Source: Flavobacteriales bacterium UBA4110
Lineage (GTDB): Bacteria > Bacteroidota > Bacteroidia > Flavobacteriales > Weeksellaceae
Direction: 5' to 3'
Assembly: GCA_002383165.1 (NCBI GenBank)
Contig: DFXK01000011.1
Span: 179,249-243,248 of the forward strand
DNA: 64,000 nucleotides
Below, in pieces: positions 43,005 through 50,628 of the stretch; within the stretch, counting starts at the first letter, position 1; every line of letters begins with the position of its first letter. Both the position numbers and the translations under genes were made by a program. Under the pieces are notes generated by a model that had not been told where the DNA came from, ran no database searches, and saw only the letters and a list, made by a program, of their open reading frames with translations.

Positions 43005-43060
43005 GTTAAATCGTCAATTTAAATTGACAGTTCCGCAAATTCACGGTTTAACGATTTAAC
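43005..43060. repeat. Nested inverted repeats between convergent genes
   Basis: GTTAAATCGT (43005-43014) is the reverse complement of ACGATTTAAC (43051-43060). Inside it lies a perfect 16-base palindrome GTCAATTTAAATTGAC (43013-43028). The right arm overlaps the last codons of the SRPBCC gene. No T-run follows, so this may be a folded 3' element or a repeat. Confidence 0.5.
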
Positions 43061-43533
43061 AAATCCTCCAACTGATTCAGTCCCATTTTGAAACCCTCTT
43101 CAAAACCCATTTCGGTGAGCTGATTCAGTTCTTCTTGGGATTTGAAATGCAGATTGAAAGTCATTCTCGTTCCTTCATCAATTCCTGTGAAACCTATTAA
43201 CCAAGCAGTTTGTGGCAAATCTGTCTTGCCTTTTCCTTTTTCATCTGCAAAAGCATCTGTCCAAGCAATACTTCTGTGTGGCATTATTTCGCCGTAACTG
43301 GCTAAGGCAAATTCTTTTTCTCCGTCCGGACCTTTCATGGCGTACAACCAAATACCATTTTCGCGGAAATCCATTTTTTCGGTTTCACATTGCCAAGGTT
43401 TTGGCGCCCACCATTGGTCAATCAATTCTGACTTTGTGAAGTAATCCCAAAGTGTGGAAACATCAGCCTTATAAACCTTCATCACATAAACTCCGGTATC
43501 TGAATCCTTATTAAAAACAATTTCTGAGTTCAT
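43048..43533 (-). CDS. SRPBCC domain protein (AHSA1-like)
   Basis: A 161-residue protein with the START-like SRPBCC fold. The N-terminal KVYKADVSTLWDYFTKSELIDQWWAPKPW and the later GTRMTFNLHFKSQEELNQLTEMGFEEGFKMGLNQLEDLL are the AHSA1/polyketide cyclase pattern. These proteins bind small hydrophobic ligands or act as Hsp90 co-chaperone-like domains; no specific ligand is evident. The last codons run into the inverted repeat at 43051-43060. Confidence 0.88.
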   Translation of the reverse strand: MNSEIVFNKDSDTGVYVMKVYKADVSTLWDYFTKSELIDQWWAPKPWQCETEKMDFRENGIWLYAMKGPDGEKEFALASYGEIMPHRSIAWTDAFADEKGKGKTDLPQTAWLIGFTGIDEGTRMTFNLHFKSQEELNQLTEMGFEEGFKMGLNQLEDLLNR

Positions 43534-43724
43534 AACGATTTCTTTTTTATAAAATTAATTATAAAAAATCACACCAATCTTTTTCTTGTGGCAACATTTT
43601 TGTTTATTCACAATAAAATGTTAAAAAATCATGTTTTAAGAAATTTTTGATAATTTTATGTGGTTATTATTGTGTCAATATTCTTAAAAGTAGTAATTTT
43701 AACGTTTCAAAATTAATAATAATA

Positions 43725-45266
43725 ATGAATAACAAATTTATTCCTATTATTTCTGTGTTTATGACGATTTCCTTGGTGGTCTTCGTTTCATTACAGTTAT
43801 ATTGGATTAAAGAATTATATGGCGCATTGGAACAGGATTTTTCTAATAAAGTCTATTCAGCGCTAGAAACATCTACCCAGAAGGTTAATCAAATCGAGGT
43901 TAATAAATATTGGAATGACACCTACAAAAATGTGGGGAGTGAAGTGCTTGCTTCGAAAGATCAACCAATCAAAACCTATATTCAGCAAAGTTCGGACTCT
44001 GCAAACCGTTCCAATATCCTTTTCCAGACCAGCATTGTCGAAAAGCAAAATATCCCTGTTTCTGCAAAAGGTGACACACTTTACACCACTAAATTATATA
44101 AAGATGAAGGTCAGCTGAAACTGAAGCGAAGCACTCCTGAACCGCTTACGACAAACATTAGCCGAGATATTGATAATAACTCTTATCAGATGAAGGAGTT
44201 TGCAAGGCTGAGCGCCACAAATCTTCCGATTGAGAAAAGAGTGGATAGCAAAATCATTGACTCTGTGGTTACTAAAGAGCTTAGATTGAAAGGAATTGAT
44301 ACAAAATTTGGATTCGGAGTTATCAATAAAACCAATCAGTTGACAACGATAGCAAACAATATTTACCTGGACCAAAAGGAAAAAACCAATTATACTTATC
44401 CGCTTTTTACAGACAGTAAGGACCGCACTTTGTTTACGCTGGCATTAGTCTTTCCAAGAAAAGATTACTCTTTGGTAAAACATAATCTTCCGATGCTTTT
44501 GGGAACTTTTATCTCACTGCTTACGATATTGGGAATTTATATAATCTCGATCAATTATATGATGAGACAGAAAAAAATTGCCGAAATCAAAACGGATTTC
44601 ATCAATAATATGTCTCACGAGTTCAAAACACCACTCGCAACAATTTCTGTGGCATCGGATTCTCTGGCCAACGATAAAATTGCGACCGATCCAGATAAGG
44701 TTAAGTATTATTCGGGACTCATCAAACAGGAAAACCTGAGGATGAAAAAACAAGTGGAAACCGTTCTGAATATGTCCAAATTGGAACGCAATGAAATGCC
44801 ACTTCATCTAAAAGAAACGAATGTGCGGGAACTGATTAAAAGCATTGCAGAATCTTTCCAATTAATAGTGAACGAGCGAAACGGAAGTCTTGTAACAGAG
44901 TTCAACGCTACCAAATACAATTTCAGAGTGGATGAGTTTCACTTGTCCAATGCATTGATCAACTTGCTGGATAATGCCAACAAATATTCCCCAGAAACAC
45001 CGGAAATAAAGCTTTGCACAAGAAATGAAAGTAATTGGTATGTTATAGAAATATCGGACCGAGGAATGGGAATGGAATCGCAAAATAAGAATAAGATCTT
45101 TGAGAAATTCTTCCGCGAGGAAACAGGAAATATCCACAACGTAAAAGGACAAGGTCTTGGTTTGTCTTATGTAAAGAAAATTGTGGAAATCCATAAGGGC
45201 CAAATCCTCGTAGATTCTCATAAAGGAAAAGGAAGTACATTCACTATAAAATTACCGATGGTGTAA
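43725..45266 (+). CDS. HisKA-type sensor histidine kinase
   Basis: About 513 residues from the ATG at 43725. The open frame extends to 43647, but that region lacks family character. Residues 7-27 are the first membrane helix, then a periplasmic sensor of about 220 residues, then helix 255-277. The dimerisation domain carries His298 in NNMSHEFKTPLATIS. The ATPase shows LLDNANKYSPE, ISDRGMGM and a G2 box KGQGLGLSYVKKIVEIHKG. The OmpR-type regulator follows 76 bases later, so this is a typical two-component pair. The sensor domain has no recognisable motif, so the signal is unknown. Confidence 0.94.
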   Translation: MNNKFIPIISVFMTISLVVFVSLQLYWIKELYGALEQDFSNKVYSALETSTQKVNQIEVNKYWNDTYKNVGSEVLASKDQPIKTYIQQSSDSANRSNILFQTSIVEKQNIPVSAKGDTLYTTKLYKDEGQLKLKRSTPEPLTTNISRDIDNNSYQMKEFARLSATNLPIEKRVDSKIIDSVVTKELRLKGIDTKFGFGVINKTNQLTTIANNIYLDQKEKTNYTYPLFTDSKDRTLFTLALVFPRKDYSLVKHNLPMLLGTFISLLTILGIYIISINYMMRQKKIAEIKTDFINNMSHEFKTPLATISVASDSLANDKIATDPDKVKYYSGLIKQENLRMKKQVETVLNMSKLERNEMPLHLKETNVRELIKSIAESFQLIVNERNGSLVTEFNATKYNFRVDEFHLSNALINLLDNANKYSPETPEIKLCTRNESNWYVIEISDRGMGMESQNKNKIFEKFFREETGNIHNVKGQGLGLSYVKKIVEIHKGQILVDSHKGKGSTFTIKLPMV

Positions 45267-45342
45267 TTAAAAGTTAAAATTAGCAAATCAAAATATTAAC
45301 AAAACGAAGAATCTATAAATCTTCATTAGTAATTTAAAAACA

Positions 45343-46032
45343 ATGAGTAACAGAATATTATTAGTAGAGGACGACCAAAGTTTTGGGGCAGTTCTTAAAG
45401 ATTATTTGACGATAAATAACTTCGAGGTAACATTAGCTACCGATGGAGAAATGGGACTGAAAGAATTCACAGAAAAAGAATTTGATATTTGTATTTTCGA
45501 TGTGATGATGCCTAAAAAAGACGGATTTTCTCTGGCTGAAGACGTGAAAAAAATCGATAAAAACACACCGATTATTTTCCTGACGGCAAGAAACATGAGA
45601 GAAGACATCCTGAAAGGTTATCAGATAGGAGCGGATGACTATATTACAAAACCATTCGACACAGAGTTGCTTCTGTATAAGATTAAAGCAATTCTGCAAA
45701 GAAGTGCTGTTTTGGAAAATGAAGATCAGGAACAATTCAAGATCAGTAATATTTTCTTCGACTCTATGCTGAGACAGTTGAGAGTTGGTGATAATGAATA
45801 TAAATTATCTCCAAAGGAAAACGAACTTCTAAAATTGCTTTGCATCCACAGAAATGATTTTATGCCAAGAGATCTGGCGCTAAGAAAAATCTGGAAAAAG
45901 GAAAACTATTTTACAGCCAGAAGTATGGATGTCTACATCGCTAAACTTAGAAAACTTCTTAAAGACGACGAAGGTCTGGAAATCATCAACGTTCACGGCG
46001 AAGGTTTCCGATTATTGGTAAAGAATCCATGA
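45343..46032 (+). CDS. OmpR-family response regulator
   Basis: A 229-residue regulator. The receiver has the acidic EDD at 9-11, phosphoacceptor Asp53 (CIFDVMMPKKDGF), Thr in FLTAR and Lys in TKPFD. The C-terminal winged helix (about 130-229) shows YKLSPKENELLKLLCIH, and RSMDVYIAKLRKLLKDDEGLEIINVHGEGFRL. It is the partner of the upstream kinase. A strong terminator after its stop closes the operon. No binding site was identifiable in the window. Confidence 0.95.
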   Translation: MSNRILLVEDDQSFGAVLKDYLTINNFEVTLATDGEMGLKEFTEKEFDICIFDVMMPKKDGFSLAEDVKKIDKNTPIIFLTARNMREDILKGYQIGADDYITKPFDTELLLYKIKAILQRSAVLENEDQEQFKISNIFFDSMLRQLRVGDNEYKLSPKENELLKLLCIHRNDFMPRDLALRKIWKKENYFTARSMDVYIAKLRKLLKDDEGLEIINVHGEGFRLLVKNP

Positions 46033-46050
46033 TAATTATTAATCAAAATA

Positions 46051-46085
46051 AACCCTTCAGATTTACAATTCTGAAGGGTTTTTAT
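46051..46085. terminator. Bidirectional terminator after response regulator
   Basis: A ten-pair perfect stem (AACCCTTCAG with CTGAAGGGTT) with a ten-base loop and T-rich flanks serves the plus-strand regulator and the minus-strand gene ending at 46106. Confidence 0.85.
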
Positions 46086-46105
46086 GCGTTGGAAAAGCTA
46101 AATTA

Positions 46106-46906
46106 TCAATTCGTAGCCATTTTCTGGCGCTCCAAAGAATCGAGGATTTGATCTTTCTGCTCACTTCCTTTAAGCCATTGCGAGCTGGCAAGATAGTTTT
46201 GGTCTGGATAATAAATAAAAAGACAAGTCTGATTTTTTATCGTGTTGATGATAGGCTCGGCAAGCTCTCTTGGAACAGCCGGGCAACCCCAGCTTCTACC
46301 AAGTCTTTTTTCTGCTTTGATAAAATCTTCACTTACATAATTGGCGCCGTGCATCACGATGCAGCGTTCCAGAGCAGCATCATTATAGCCTTTATCCATG
46401 CCCAATAAACGCAGGGAATAGCCATTGTCACCAGTATAAGTTTGCTCTGTGATGTAAAATCCAAGGCTGGACTGATGCGAGTTCTCTACATTAGAAAACT
46501 GGGTTGCAAACTCTTCTCCTGTTCCTTTTCCGTGTGCTACAAGCGAATTAAAAAGCACTTTTTTCTCGTCCAGGTTAATGACCCAAAGTCTTTTTTTGTT
46601 AGAAGACAAGCTGAAATCACACACAGAAAGCAGGTTGGCTGTTGAATGCAGTTTACCGGATTTTTTCAAATTTTGGAATCCTAAATAAGCTTTATCAAAG
46701 ACTTCAAAATTCAATGTTTCATCCGCAAACTGTAGCTGTCTGTAGATTTCTTCAGATGGGCTTTTTGGAGAGAAATTCTTTTTTGGCGTCAGCTTAATTT
46801 CTTTTAGAGACAAGGTTGGTAGAGATTTTTGGTTCTCGGAACCTGACGGGTAAAAAGAGGTTGTTACAAGGTAAATCAAGCATAACAATAAAGGGAATTT
46901 CTTCAT
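46106..46906 (-). CDS. Murein L,D-transpeptidase catalytic domain protein
   Basis: A 266-residue exported protein. Residues 1-22 are a signal sequence. The catalytic region has GYNDAALERCIVMHGANYVS with His186 and RLGRSWGCPAVP with the nucleophile Cys208, the HxxG-x-SxGC logic of YkuD-like L,D-transpeptidases. Members crosslink or modify peptidoglycan stems, or attach lipoproteins. The ending SLERQKMATN is cytoplasmic-like and probably just a tail. A TAATTTTG element lies upstream. Confidence 0.9.
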   Translation of the reverse strand: MKKFPLLLCLIYLVTTSFYPSGSENQKSLPTLSLKEIKLTPKKNFSPKSPSEEIYRQLQFADETLNFEVFDKAYLGFQNLKKSGKLHSTANLLSVCDFSLSSNKKRLWVINLDEKKVLFNSLVAHGKGTGEEFATQFSNVENSHQSSLGFYITEQTYTGDNGYSLRLLGMDKGYNDAALERCIVMHGANYVSEDFIKAEKRLGRSWGCPAVPRELAEPIINTIKNQTCLFIYYPDQNYLASSQWLKGSEQKDQILDSLERQKMATN

Positions 46907-46939
46907 TAATTATTTTATTAAGTTATAAATTTAGTGGTG

Positions 46940-46947
46940 CAAAATTA
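46940..46947 (-). promoter_or_regulatory. Putative -7 element (TAATTTTG) of the L,D-transpeptidase gene
   Basis: On the minus strand TAATTTTG ends 33 bases before the ATG. A TTTG at 46976-46973 lies 25 bases upstream of it. Confidence 0.45.
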
Positions 46948-47099
46948 TATATAAATCATTATCAGATTGTTACAAACTAAAATTTTTAACGGTTTTTTAA
47001 TAAACTTTAACGGAATAAGATGCGAGATAATCGATTTTTATTAAGATAAAATTATGATCGAAATCTTTCAAAGTTATAACTTGCAGTAAATTTATAAGA

Positions 47100-47870
47100 A
47101 TGTCATCACTAAAAATTGCAGGTTTGAATTTGGATATTATCTGGAAAAATAAGGAAGCCAATTTCCAGCTGATTGAGCAAGAATTGAGTTCTGCTAAAGC
47201 TGATTTATTCCTTCTTCCGGAGATGTTTTCCACTGGATTTTGTATGGAAGCCGAAGAGGTTGCAGACAGAAACGAGGAAACACTTAATTGGATGAAATCC
47301 CTTGCCAAAAATAAAAATGCAGCGGTTGCAGGAAGTGTTTCTGTGGAAGAAAGCAGGAAATTCTACAACCGTTTTTATTTTGTATTTCCTGACGGAAGTT
47401 TTGAATATTATGATAAAAGACATCTGTTTTCATATTCCGGTGAAGACAAAATATATACAGCCGGTAAAGAACGAAAAATAATTGATTACAAAGGATTTAA
47501 GATTCTGTTACAAGTTTGTTTTGATTTGCGTTTCCCGGTTTTTTCTAGAAATCAGAATGATTATGACGCTGTCCTTTATGTAGCCAATTGGCCAAAATCC
47601 AGAGTAGATGCTTGGAAAAACCTTTTGAAGGCAAGATCGATAGAAAATCAGGCTTTTCTTTTTGGGTTGAATAGAACGGGAACAGACGGTTATAATTTAG
47701 AGTATGAAGAAAGCTCATTGGTTTATTTTCCGGATGGAAAAGAGATTTCTGAACGTGAAAATAATATCATCTTTTCACAATGGAATTTGGATGAGTTGAA
47801 AGAATTTAGGAGCAAATTTCCTTTTTTAAATGAGAGAGATAAGTTCGATATGATTGGAAAAATGCATTAA
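47100..47870 (+). CDS. Carbon-nitrogen hydrolase, omega-amidase type
   Basis: A 256-residue nitrilase-superfamily enzyme. The catalytic triad is Glu41 (LLPEMFSTGFCME), Lys106 (YYDKRHLFSYSGED) and Cys140 (LLQVCFDLRFPVFSRN). KVYYDKRHLF and VANWPKSRVDAWKNLLKARSIENQAF match YafV/NIT2-like omega-amidases, which hydrolyse alpha-ketoglutaramate in methionine salvage and glutamine transamination. Length is typical. It stands alone on the plus strand, ending just before a repeat. Confidence 0.92.
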   Translation: MSSLKIAGLNLDIIWKNKEANFQLIEQELSSAKADLFLLPEMFSTGFCMEAEEVADRNEETLNWMKSLAKNKNAAVAGSVSVEESRKFYNRFYFVFPDGSFEYYDKRHLFSYSGEDKIYTAGKERKIIDYKGFKILLQVCFDLRFPVFSRNQNDYDAVLYVANWPKSRVDAWKNLLKARSIENQAFLFGLNRTGTDGYNLEYEESSLVYFPDGKEISERENNIIFSQWNLDELKEFRSKFPFLNERDKFDMIGKMH

Positions 47871-47882
47871 AAATGTAAAGAT

Positions 47883-47966
47883 TGTCATTCCGGGGAAATC
47901 TAAGTTGGTGAATTTGTATCTGCTGAGATTCCTTCAGAAATCAAAGATTCGACGTAGTGAATGACA
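47883..47966. repeat. 84-bp palindrome-bounded intergenic repeat
   Basis: Bounded by TGTCATTC (47883-47890) and its inverted copy GAATGACA (47959-47966). Inside are GCTGAGATTCC and GACGTAGTGA, words shared with the 33.7-kb segment. The ends resemble the TGTCATTGC termini of the GIY-YIG unit. It has no coding capacity and lies between convergent genes. Confidence 0.6.
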
Positions 47967-47982
47967 AACTTTATGTTTTTTC

Positions 47983-48285
47983 CTAATTAGAATACCGATC
48001 CAGCAAACCCACCAGAGAATTTACGTCGTGAACACCACTTTCTTTCCAAAGCAATTCTCCATTTTTAAAAATCGCTAAAGTTGGAACACCGCGGACTCCA
48101 TTATCTGCTGCAATAGTTGGAAATTGATCCACATCGATCTTTACAATTCTGGCCTTGTCTCCTACTTGTTCTTTTACTGAGTTAAGAACGGAAGACTGCA
48201 CTTTGCAAGGCTGACACCACGTTGCAAAAAAATCGATAAGAACGGGACGCTCGGATTGGATTAATTCCTGAAATTTTTGTGACAT
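47983..48285 (-). CDS. Thioredoxin family protein
   Basis: A 100-residue single-domain thioredoxin. The active site is ATWCQPCK with Cys24 and Cys27, and the cis-proline region GVRGVPTLAIF near 68-78 matches. The QP pair between the cysteines (instead of GP) suggests a specialised redox potential. It follows the CstB-like gene on the same strand after about 100 bases, so a joint role in sulfur or thiol handling is possible. Confidence 0.92.
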   Translation of the reverse strand: MSQKFQELIQSERPVLIDFFATWCQPCKVQSSVLNSVKEQVGDKARIVKIDVDQFPTIAADNGVRGVPTLAIFKNGELLWKESGVHDVNSLVGLLDRYSN

Positions 48286-48385
48286 AATTTAGGTATTAGA
48301 AGTTAGGTCTTTGTTTAAAATCTTTGAGAACATCAACACGATAAATTTTTATCTGTCAGGCTAATGTTCTCAAAAGTCTTCATTT

Positions 48386-49795
48386 TTACAAAGTTTTACT
48401 CTGGCAAACAAAATTACTTAGAGGAAATTTTTCGGTTTTCTTAATGGCATTGAAACCACCATCAATTTCGGTAAAATTCCTGTAACCTCTTGCCTGCAAA
48501 ATACTTGCCGCAATCATACTTCTGTAACCACCGGCACAATGAATATAAAAATGTTCAGAATTATCTAAAGAATTAACCCAATCATTGATGTAAGCGAGCG
48601 GCTTGCTATAAGCATTGTCAATATGTTCTGCTTCATATTCTGTTTCTTTTCTAACATCTATAACTTTCACATTTTCAGAAAATTCTTCGGCAAATTCTTC
48701 TACAGAAATCCTCTTGATTTCGTCCGTTTCTTTCCCAGAATTTTTCCAAGCATCGAAACTTCCATCCAAATAACCTAAAACATTATCAAATCCAACTCTG
48801 CTTAGTCTTGTAATGGCTTCTTCCTCAGTTCCTTTATCAGAAACCAAAAGAATTGGCTGCTGGACATCTACTATCATTGCACCAACCCAAGGTGCAAAAT
48901 CACCTTTAATGCCAATATTAATAGAATTTGGAACAAAACCTTTATGAAATACAGCCGCACTTCTCGTGTCCAAAATCAAAGCTCCAGTTTCCTCTGCAGC
49001 AGTTTCAAAATCTACGACAGACAAAGGATTTTTTCCTTTTTTAAGAACTTTATCGAAACTTTCATATCCGCCTTTGTTCATTGCGACATTCATCCCAAAA
49101 TATTTTGGCGGCGCTGTTAATCCGTCCAGAACTTCATTGATAAAAGACTCTTTATCTGGCTGATTAAGTGCATAATTAGTTCTTTTCTGATTTCCTAAAG
49201 TATCAACTGTTTCTTTCTGCATATTCTTTCCGCACGCAGAACCCGCGCCGTGAGCAGGATAAACCGTAATAGAGTCGTCCAAAGGCAAAATCTTGCTATG
49301 TAAACTTTCATAAAGCATTCCGGCAAGATCTTTTTCGGTGATTTTGCCAGCTTTCTGTGCAAGATCTGGCCTGCCTACATCGCCGAGAAATAAAGTATCC
49401 CCAGAAAAGATAGCGGTCTCTTTTCCATCTTCATCTATCAGAAGAAAAGTGGAGCTTTCCAGCGTATGTCCGGGTGTATGGAGAACTTTTATTTTGATGC
49501 TTCCGATTTCAAAAATCTGGTGGTCTTCTGCAATAATGGCATCAAATTCCGGCTGGGCACTTGGTCCGTAAACAATCGGGGCTCCTGTTTTCTCAGACAA
49601 ATCGAGATGTCCGGAAACAAAATCCGCATGGAAATGTGTCTCGAAGATGTATTTTAGTTTTACTTTATCTTTTTCAAGGCGCTCAAGATAAGGTTTTACT
49701 TCTCTTAATGGGTCTATAATCACGGCTTCGGTACCGGAAACTATGTAGTAGGCGCCCTGTGCCAGACATCCTGTATATATTTGCTCAACCTTCAT
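48386..49795 (-). CDS. CstB-like persulfide dioxygenase-rhodanese fusion
   Basis: A 469-residue three-part protein. Residues 1-240 are a metallo-beta-lactamase domain of the persulfide dioxygenase type: THFHADFVSGH (His54, His56, Asp58, His63), TPGH with His110, SGDTLF with Asp133 and YPAHGAG with His182. Residues 265-355 are a rhodanese domain in which the active-site cysteine position holds SDKGTEEEA, so it is probably inactive. Residues 365-465 are a second rhodanese with Cys420 in HCAGGYRS, intact. The order and pattern match CstB, which turns low-molecular-weight persulfides into thiosulfate. A thioredoxin gene lies downstream. Confidence 0.92.
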   Translation of the reverse strand: MKVEQIYTGCLAQGAYYIVSGTEAVIIDPLREVKPYLERLEKDKVKLKYIFETHFHADFVSGHLDLSEKTGAPIVYGPSAQPEFDAIIAEDHQIFEIGSIKIKVLHTPGHTLESSTFLLIDEDGKETAIFSGDTLFLGDVGRPDLAQKAGKITEKDLAGMLYESLHSKILPLDDSITVYPAHGAGSACGKNMQKETVDTLGNQKRTNYALNQPDKESFINEVLDGLTAPPKYFGMNVAMNKGGYESFDKVLKKGKNPLSVVDFETAAEETGALILDTRSAAVFHKGFVPNSINIGIKGDFAPWVGAMIVDVQQPILLVSDKGTEEEAITRLSRVGFDNVLGYLDGSFDAWKNSGKETDEIKRISVEEFAEEFSENVKVIDVRKETEYEAEHIDNAYSKPLAYINDWVNSLDNSEHFYIHCAGGYRSMIAASILQARGYRNFTEIDGGFNAIKKTEKFPLSNFVCQSKTL

Positions 49796-49970
49796 TGGGG
49801 TAGAATTTATTCAAACTTTTATTTTTTTGATTGGCGGTTAGAGTTTTTCAGTACAAATATGAGGTTATTTGGAATAACTATAAATAATTTTTAACTGATA
49901 TTATTTATGATAATTATTTAAAATTAAACAAATGATTGATTTTGTTGGATCTATCAATAGTATTCAATTT

Positions 49971-50462
49971 TTATTTTTTGATAATCGCCCAAATTCCAGC
50001 ACCTATCCCCGCATATGCCGTTACGGTAATAATATCTGCCACAGGTTGTGAAAATCGTCTTTCGGCTATAGTAGACTGATTGATCTGATTCTTATGAAAT
50101 TTTAGAATTTTTTTGGGCTTATGAATAACATGAGCCACTAGAGAATCACTTTCCCATTTATCCACCTGGATTTTATAGCTCTTTTCCGCTACATCAATTT
50201 TGTAGAATTTATTAGGTTCCAGCTTTTCCATAATGTTAGTAGCTTTTGGTTTATAGGTATTTACAGGTATTGTTTTATTTGAAGGTGTCGCAGATAAATC
50301 GGCCTGATCCATAGAAGTTACATTATCAGCCATTTGCTTCTTCAACTTTTGCCGTGTTTCCTGCTGCGTTTCTTTTACATCATCAGTTTCTGCGATTGCT
50401 TTGTAGGTATAACAATTAGATAACGATAATGATAAAAATAAGAGGTATAGATATTTTTTCAT
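49971..50462 (-). CDS. Hypothetical lipoprotein with C-terminal membrane helix
   Basis: A 163-residue exported lipoprotein: lipobox LSNC with the cysteine at residue 17. After a polar, Gln- and Lys-rich stretch (DDVKETQQETRQKLKKQMAD) a possible fold follows, LEPNKFYKIDVAEKSYKIQVDKWESDSLVAHVIHKPKKILKFHKNQI, and then a hydrophobic C-terminus (ITVTAYAGIGAGIWAIIKK). The K-x-YKI/T-V-x4-K-x2-QV plus KPKxxxxxHKxQI pattern resembles the smaller lipoprotein at 53.9 kb. Function unknown. Confidence 0.8.
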   Translation of the reverse strand: MKKYLYLLFLSLSLSNCYTYKAIAETDDVKETQQETRQKLKKQMADNVTSMDQADLSATPSNKTIPVNTYKPKATNIMEKLEPNKFYKIDVAEKSYKIQVDKWESDSLVAHVIHKPKKILKFHKNQINQSTIAERRFSQPVADIITVTAYAGIGAGIWAIIKK

Positions 50463-50628
50463 AGATCAAATTTAATAATTAAACGGATTATTTATAGTTT
50501 TCTTTTTAAACGATGATTTTTATTGTCCGTTCTCATTTTTATTATAAAAAGCTGAATATCTTTTGGAATTAACATAAAACAATTCTCTTAATTAATTTCG
50601 TATTTTAGCGCTTCTAAAATTCAGGAAA

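Noticed and set aside
48950..49170. Plus-strand ORF opposite the CstB-like gene
   Set aside because: Shadow of the rhodanese-coding strand without signals or family.
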